From M269 sp964625615 (GTDB lineage Bacteria; Pseudomonadota; Gammaproteobacteria; Enterobacterales; Alteromonadaceae), in the NCBI GenBank assembly GCA_964625615.1, contig CAZVDU010000086.1:1-17598 (forward strand): a stretch of 17,598 nucleotides of DNA, in the 5' to 3' direction. The notes under the pieces are model-generated. The model was not told the DNA's origin. It made no database searches and saw only the letters and a list, made by a program, of their open reading frames with translations. Position 1 is the first letter of the stretch. Every line of letters starts with the position of its first letter. Of this stretch, positions 13,572 through 17,598 are shown one piece after another. Made by a program: the position numbers and the translations under genes.

Positions 13572-13900
13572 CTAAAACCTTAAAGATAAAACATGCTTTT
13601 AATATGTGAAGAAGATCTCTGCGAGTCCATTAAAATCAGAGCATAGAATAACAACACGCAAGCTTTTGAAAACAATATATCGCTTTTCCTAGAAAATGCC
13701 CACTTTTTGTATGAAATAGAGAAACCACTCTCTCGCCTTTTTAGCTAGGCGATAGGACAAGAAACACCTTCAAACACTAAGGAAAGAGCTCAGAAAAGGT
13801 GTTACTAAATGCGTTAAATCGCAGATTCACCGAGCTTTGTCACCTTATCTGTCATACTAGCCATGTTATAGTATGAGAAGTTTCTTAAAGAGAACGATTT
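13572..13900. other. Divergent promoter region between the GGDEF gene and plsB
   Basis: A 329-bp stretch without a gene. It contains three inverted repeats: TCGCCT (13733-13738) with AGGCGA (13747-13752), AACACCTT (13763-13770) with AAGGTGTT (13796-13803), and CATACTA (13853-13859) with TAGTATG (13869-13875). The last overlaps the likely plsB promoter. I see no convincing promoter for the GGDEF gene. Confidence 0.5.
13853..13875 (+). promoter_or_regulatory. plsB: plsB promoter candidate enclosed by an inverted repeat
   Basis: TGTTATAGT (13864-13872) is an extended -10 element 28 bp before the plsB ATG. It is overlapped by a perfect inverted repeat, CATACTA (13853-13859) and TAGTATG (13869-13875), so a repressor bound here would occlude the promoter. 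The -35 position is poor. TTGTCA at 13837 is too far away (24 bp) to pair with it. Confidence 0.45.
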
Positions 13901-16348
13901 ATGATTTGGTTACGGAAAATTTTTCTTCTGGCAATTCAACATCCAACACGATGGTTAGTTAAAACAAAATGCATCCCCGCTGATATTTCCAAAGAGCTTG
14001 GCATCGATATTAACAAGCCCATTATTTATCTTTTACGTACCGAGTCAGCAACGGATCAAGTAGCCTTGTCTCTGGCAACTCAGCAACTCAATATGCCCAA
14101 ACCATTAAAAGATGTAGGGTTAGATGGTTTAAATCAACAAAACTGTGTCTTTTTAGAGCGTCCGCAAACGCTGGTTAAAAAGATCAATAAATCAACTGAT
14201 GTTCTCAATACCTTTGCTAATCTGTTTCAAAAACACAGAGAGCAACCTGAACTTGATCTACAAATCGTCCCTGTGTCGATATTCTGGGGTAGAGATCCTG
14301 GTAAATCTAACCCTGGTTGGACAGACTTATTAGCGAATAGGGCATCCCCGAGCTGGTTACGAAAGTTCTTTATTGTTTTATTCCTTGGGCGAGATAACTT
14401 CGTTGTCTTTAGTAAGTCAGTCTCCTCCCGCGCTATGTTTGATACACACGGCACAGACAACCAACTAGCACAGAAACTTATTCGAGTTGCTCGCACACAC
14501 TTTCACCGTAAAAGGCAGTCCTTTGCGGGTCCTAGAATGCTTGAAAAACAACAAATGTTTAACGGCGTTTTGGGATCAGAAGCGGTCAAAAAAGCGATTC
14601 TAGAAGAAACAAAGAGCAAAAAACTCTCACAGGAAGCCTCGCGCCAACAAGCAAGAAAGTACATTGAAGAAATCGCAGCCGATTATCGTGAAGGACTTAT
14701 TCGGTTAGCTGACCGCTTGCTGACAAAGCTATGGAATAAGATCTACTCTGGGATAAAGGTAAATCACGCAGACAAAGTAAGAGACTTAGCGGCTAATGGC
14801 CACGAAATTATTTATGTCCCGTGCCACCGAAGCCACATGGACTACCTGCTTTTAACCTATGCGATTTACCATGAAGGCTTAGTCACGCCTCATATCGCCG
14901 CAGGTATTAATCTTAATTTCTGGCCAATAGGCGGCATTTTTAGACGTGCAGGCGCCTTCTTTTTACGCCGCAGTTTTGCAGGCAATAAATTGTATACCGC
15001 GGTCTTTAGAGAGTACCTTGAACAGCTGTTTAACAAGGGCTATTCGGTTAAATACTACCTAGAGGGTGGCCGCAGCAGAACAGGCCGTTTGTTACCACCT
15101 AAAACAGGTATGCTAGCAATGACAATGCAAAGCATGCTGAAAGGAATTAATCGTCCTATTAGCCTTGTACCTGTTTATATCGGCTATGAGCATGTCATGG
15201 AAGTGAATAGCTATCTAAAAGAGCTTAAGGGTAAGGACAAACAAAAAGAGTCTTTCTTTAATATATTCTCGGCCATCAAAAAACTAAGAAATTACGGTAC
15301 AGGCTTCCTTAATTTCGGAGAGCCAATCTCGCTTAACCAATTTCTCGATAAAGAAATCGAAAACTGGCGCGATATGGTCGATCCTGATCAAGAGAAGAAG
15401 CCGGTTTGGTTAACACCCGCCGTTAATTCACTGGCCAGCCGCATTATGTGCAGTATTAACCAGGCAGCAGCGCTGAGTGGGATGGCCTTAGTCTCCACTT
15501 GCGTTTTAGCATCCAAGCGCAAAGCGATGTCCGAGCAAGAGCTGACAACAGCCTTGGAACATAGTTTACTGTTGTTCAAAGACACGCCCTACAGCGAATT
15601 GGTCACACTGCCAGAAGGTGAACCATCTGAGATACTCGAAAGTACATTAAAGCTAGAGAAATTCGATATTCATGAAGATAGCTTCGGCAGGATCATATCA
15701 CTCGATAAGAAATCAGCTATTGCACAAACCTATTATCGTAATAATGTTCTTCACCTCTTCACCATACCAGCATTGATAGCCGCAGGCGTACTCGCGAATA
15801 ATGGCATGGAAAAAGCGCAACTTTTACAACTAGTCAGTCGATTATATCCGTTGCTACAAAAAGAACTCTTTATGTATATGTCGGCGGAACAATGCCAAAC
15901 CTATGCAGAGCAGACACTACAGAGAATGAAAACAATAGGCTTATTGGTACAAAAAGGCCGAAAAGTCTGCGCACCTGAATATACCGATAAAGCATTTTAT
16001 TCGCTGTGGTTGATCAGTCGTACAATTCAAGAAACGTTACAGCGCTATGCATTAGTCTTAACCTTGCTTGATAAAGAACACCAAATACAACGTGGTGCAC
16101 TCGAAAGGCAAAGCCGCTTATTCGCTGAGCGCTTATCCTCTTTACACGGCATAAGTGCACCTGAGTTCTATGACAAAAATGTCTTGTCGACCTTTATCAA
16201 CGCATTAAAAGATAGCGAACTGATAGATGCAAGTGAGGAAGGGTTACTCAAGCATTCACAGCAGACATCTGAACTACAGCAGTGTGTCATCAATCTTGTA
16301 TCACCTGATATAGCACAAAGTATTGAGCGTATTCAGATCAAGCAATAA
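13901..16348 (+). CDS. plsB: Glycerol-3-phosphate 1-O-acyltransferase
   Basis: An inner-membrane-associated enzyme that acylates the sn-1 position of glycerol 3-phosphate, from acyl-ACP or acyl-CoA, the first step of phospholipid synthesis. The product is 815 residues, against 807 in E. coli. The acyltransferase blocks are in order: HRSHMD with His309 and Asp314 (the HX4D catalytic pair), GGIFRRAGAFFLRRSF, YLEGGRSRTGR with Glu388 in the glycerol-3-phosphate-binding block, and ISLVPVYIGYEHVMEVNSYL. The N-terminus (MIWLRKIFLLAIQHPTRWLV) is basic-amphipathic, fitting membrane association. The ribosome site is modest (AAGAGAA, about 7 bases before the ATG). The stop lies 48 bp from the stop of the convergent membrane-protein gene. 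Confidence 0.97.
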   Translation: MIWLRKIFLLAIQHPTRWLVKTKCIPADISKELGIDINKPIIYLLRTESATDQVALSLATQQLNMPKPLKDVGLDGLNQQNCVFLERPQTLVKKINKSTDVLNTFANLFQKHREQPELDLQIVPVSIFWGRDPGKSNPGWTDLLANRASPSWLRKFFIVLFLGRDNFVVFSKSVSSRAMFDTHGTDNQLAQKLIRVARTHFHRKRQSFAGPRMLEKQQMFNGVLGSEAVKKAILEETKSKKLSQEASRQQARKYIEEIAADYREGLIRLADRLLTKLWNKIYSGIKVNHADKVRDLAANGHEIIYVPCHRSHMDYLLLTYAIYHEGLVTPHIAAGINLNFWPIGGIFRRAGAFFLRRSFAGNKLYTAVFREYLEQLFNKGYSVKYYLEGGRSRTGRLLPPKTGMLAMTMQSMLKGINRPISLVPVYIGYEHVMEVNSYLKELKGKDKQKESFFNIFSAIKKLRNYGTGFLNFGEPISLNQFLDKEIENWRDMVDPDQEKKPVWLTPAVNSLASRIMCSINQAAALSGMALVSTCVLASKRKAMSEQELTTALEHSLLLFKDTPYSELVTLPEGEPSEILESTLKLEKFDIHEDSFGRIISLDKKSAIAQTYYRNNVLHLFTIPALIAAGVLANNGMEKAQLLQLVSRLYPLLQKELFMYMSAEQCQTYAEQTLQRMKTIGLLVQKGRKVCAPEYTDKAFYSLWLISRTIQETLQRYALVLTLLDKEHQIQRGALERQSRLFAERLSSLHGISAPEFYDKNVLSTFINALKDSELIDASEEGLLKHSQQTSELQQCVINLVSPDIAQSIERIQIKQ

Positions 16349-16396
16349 AAGTGTCGGTGATAGCGGGTGTAGTCTTATGATATGCGCTAGCCTGCC

Positions 16397-17598
16397 TTAA
16401 TAAACTAGCTTGTTGTAGCTTGTGTCCAACAGCGCTAATAAGTTATTTGCCCAATCCCATAACAGGAGCAGCGGCGCAGTGTAGTGGGTTAGTAAACTAT
16501 ACGTACTCAGACACAAGACAACCACAAGGATAGACGTCCCAATATAACTCAGCGTGGTGTTTCGGAGGAGTTTTAAACGGGCATGGGTATCGCTGTAGAA
16601 CCGCTCTATGTTGATGGTGTCTTTTCGCCACAATAAGGCTGAGAGCAGCGCAAAAATAGCAAATATAAAATGGATAACAGTCGGCATAATGGTAGACAGT
16701 AACATACCATGCACCCAAAACATGTCTGTCACTTTATCAGGGTTTCTGATATCAACCATTAATACCGCTAAATCTAGCGCGGGTTTACCCGCAAGCGACA
16801 GGCCTAAGGAATTGATTAACGCTAACACTGTAATCAGCACACTGGTGACCACCAGCATAAAAAACAGCGCCAGCAGCACATCTATTATGACATAACCCAT
16901 AACCCACACTACCGAGTTGTGCTTAAAGTAAATGTCATACAAAAACTTGCGCGTAACACTGAGTGACAACCAGTCAACTATGGCATTAAATAGGGGCATT
17001 ATCCCCAGCATTATCGGTAATGCGAGTAATTCGGTACCAGAAGTGTCACCGTATTTAAGTACGATAATCATGCTTAGGAATAACCACAACGTCAAAAAAG
17101 CATACCAACAACCCCAAAATACCCATCGCGTCTTGCTTGTTCTTTCAACAACTCGGTAAACAATAAGAAAGACAATGGAAGCGAAAGCGAAAGCGACAGC
17201 GAAAGCGACAGCGGAAGCGACAGCGGAAGCGACAGCGGAAGCGACAGCGGAAGCGAAAGCGAAAGCGACAGCGACAGCGAAAGCGACAGCGATAGCGCCA
17301 GCGAAAGCGAAAGCAAAAGCGAAAGCGAAAGCGACAGCAAAAGCACCAGCGAAATTACCAGCGACAATCAAAACAAAAATTAAAGCGACAGCGACAGCCA
17401 AATAAACCCAGCGAGTGACGGTATTTAAAGTTATAAAACGGTAATAAGCCAGGCTGCAGGACACGAAAGCTAATAGGAATAGACACTTTTGCCACCACAG
17501 TGCTTCCGCTAACACAGTCAGTTCACCGATTTTCCCTTCATTGCCCAACAACCAGCTCAACAAAAGAAAGGCCATAGGGTAAATAAGGGCAAGTTTAA
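16397..17598 (-). CDS. Polytopic membrane protein with an Ala-X repeat tract, 5' end outside the window
   Basis: I do not recognise the family. From the first in-frame ATG (17575) it is 392 residues, but no stop codon precedes that ATG before the edge: the extra codons read KLALIYP and continue the hydrophobic helix MAFLLLSWLLG, and there is no ribosome site. The gene is therefore probably truncated. About ten hydrophobic segments are visible (for example near 2-11, 31-44, 57-72, 151-173, 182-199, 222-260, 290-315, 343-364). Residues 76-132 are an Ala-X tract, with Ala at every second position and Phe, Val, Ser, Ile or Gly between. It is encoded by tandem hexanucleotides. No enzymatic motif is apparent. 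The C-terminal half (about 270-345) has a polar loop, MVDIRNPDKVTDMFWVHG. It converges on plsB. Confidence 0.75.
   Translation of the reverse strand, partial: KLALIYPMAFLLLSWLLGNEGKIGELTVLAEALWWQKCLFLLAFVSCSLAYYRFITLNTVTRWVYLAVAVALIFVLIVAGNFAGAFAVAFAFAFAFAFAGAIAVAFAVAVAFAFASAVASAVASAVASAVAFAVAFAFASIVFLIVYRVVERTSKTRWVFWGCWYAFLTLWLFLSMIIVLKYGDTSGTELLALPIMLGIMPLFNAIVDWLSLSVTRKFLYDIYFKHNSVVWVMGYVIIDVLLALFFMLVVTSVLITVLALINSLGLSLAGKPALDLAVLMVDIRNPDKVTDMFWVHGMLLSTIMPTVIHFIFAIFALLSALLWRKDTINIERFYSDTHARLKLLRNTTLSYIGTSILVVVLCLSTYSLLTHYTAPLLLLWDWANNLLALLDTSYNKLVY
17178..17399. repeat. In-frame hexanucleotide tandem repeat (GCGAMA-like units)
   Basis: About 37 units of 6 bp. The first 29 (17178-17351) are near-perfect, in plus-strand forms AAAGCG, ACAGCG and GAAGCG, with single ATAGCG and CCAGCG-type variants; the rest (17352-17399) are degenerate. 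Units 7-13 alternate GAAGCG and ACAGCG strictly, a 12-bp higher-order repeat. On the coding (minus) strand each unit is GCT plus TTC, GTC, TCC, ATC or GGC. Because the unit is a multiple of three, gain or loss of units keeps the frame. Confidence 0.95.

Noticed and set aside
13837..13872. TTGTCA as the -35 for the plsB TATAGT
   Set aside because: The spacing is 24 bp, well beyond the 15-19 bp that sigma-70 promoters tolerate.
17178..17351. CRISPR-like array
   Set aside because: The units are 6 bp and contiguous, with no spacers; it is a simple tandem repeat.
17175..17405. Plus-strand frame encoding an Ala-Lys/Ala-Thr/Ala-Glu repeat protein, and a second minus-strand frame encoding Ser-Leu repeats (17092-17367)
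   Set aside because: The hexanucleotide contains no stop codon in any of these frames, so open frames are an automatic by-product of the repeat. The membrane-protein frame alone continues into sequence with normal protein character on both sides.
1..17598. tRNA, rRNA or insertion-sequence genes
   Set aside because: I looked for tRNA-like cloverleaf signals, conserved rRNA segments and transposase motifs and saw none; a dedicated RNA search would be needed to exclude small RNAs.

Overview
The window looks like chromosomal core DNA from a marine-type gammaproteobacterium, most likely of the Alteromonadales sort (inference). The evidence is a set of gammaproteobacterial housekeeping proteins recognisable along their whole length: Slt, PepQ, Ppc, FklB, YaeQ, UbiD, Fre and PlsB. 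Composition is moderately AT-rich, the regulators resemble those of Shewanella and its relatives, and a near-ideal HexR-type operator is present. I found no rRNA, tRNA, CRISPR array, intact insertion sequence or phage gene.

Layout, left to right. (1) The 3' part of slt, then a 280-bp gap with a doubtful short hydrophobic reading frame, then pepQ and a zinc-ribbon membrane protein of the DUF3667 type, all on +. (2) A bidirectional hairpin separates these from a divergent pair: a membrane-anchored Xre-type regulator (-) and a secreted DUF2059-like protein (+). Copies of the 7-mer AAAGAAC cluster around this pair. (3) ppc (-), whose best start is a GTG with a strong ribosome binding site, is divergent from fklB-yaeQ (+). 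Their shared promoter region holds three inverted repeats, one of which matches the HexR operator. (4) A small TIGR02647-like gene (-) converges on yaeQ. (5) ubiD and fre (+). (6) A membrane GGDEF diguanylate cyclase (-) is divergent from plsB (+). (7) A polytopic membrane protein (-) runs off the right edge. Its coding sequence contains about 37 tandem hexanucleotide units encoding an alternating Ala-X tract.

How the genes fit together. Most are independent housekeeping units: peptidoglycan recycling (slt), dipeptide turnover (pepQ), anaplerosis (ppc), protein folding (fklB), ubiquinone synthesis (ubiD, with the flavin reductase Fre beside it as in E. coli) and phospholipid synthesis (plsB). 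The parts most worth following up are the repeat-bearing membrane gene at the right edge, the Xre/secreted-protein pair with its repeated 7-mer, and the operator-rich ppc-fklB intergenic region. Both window edges cut genes.
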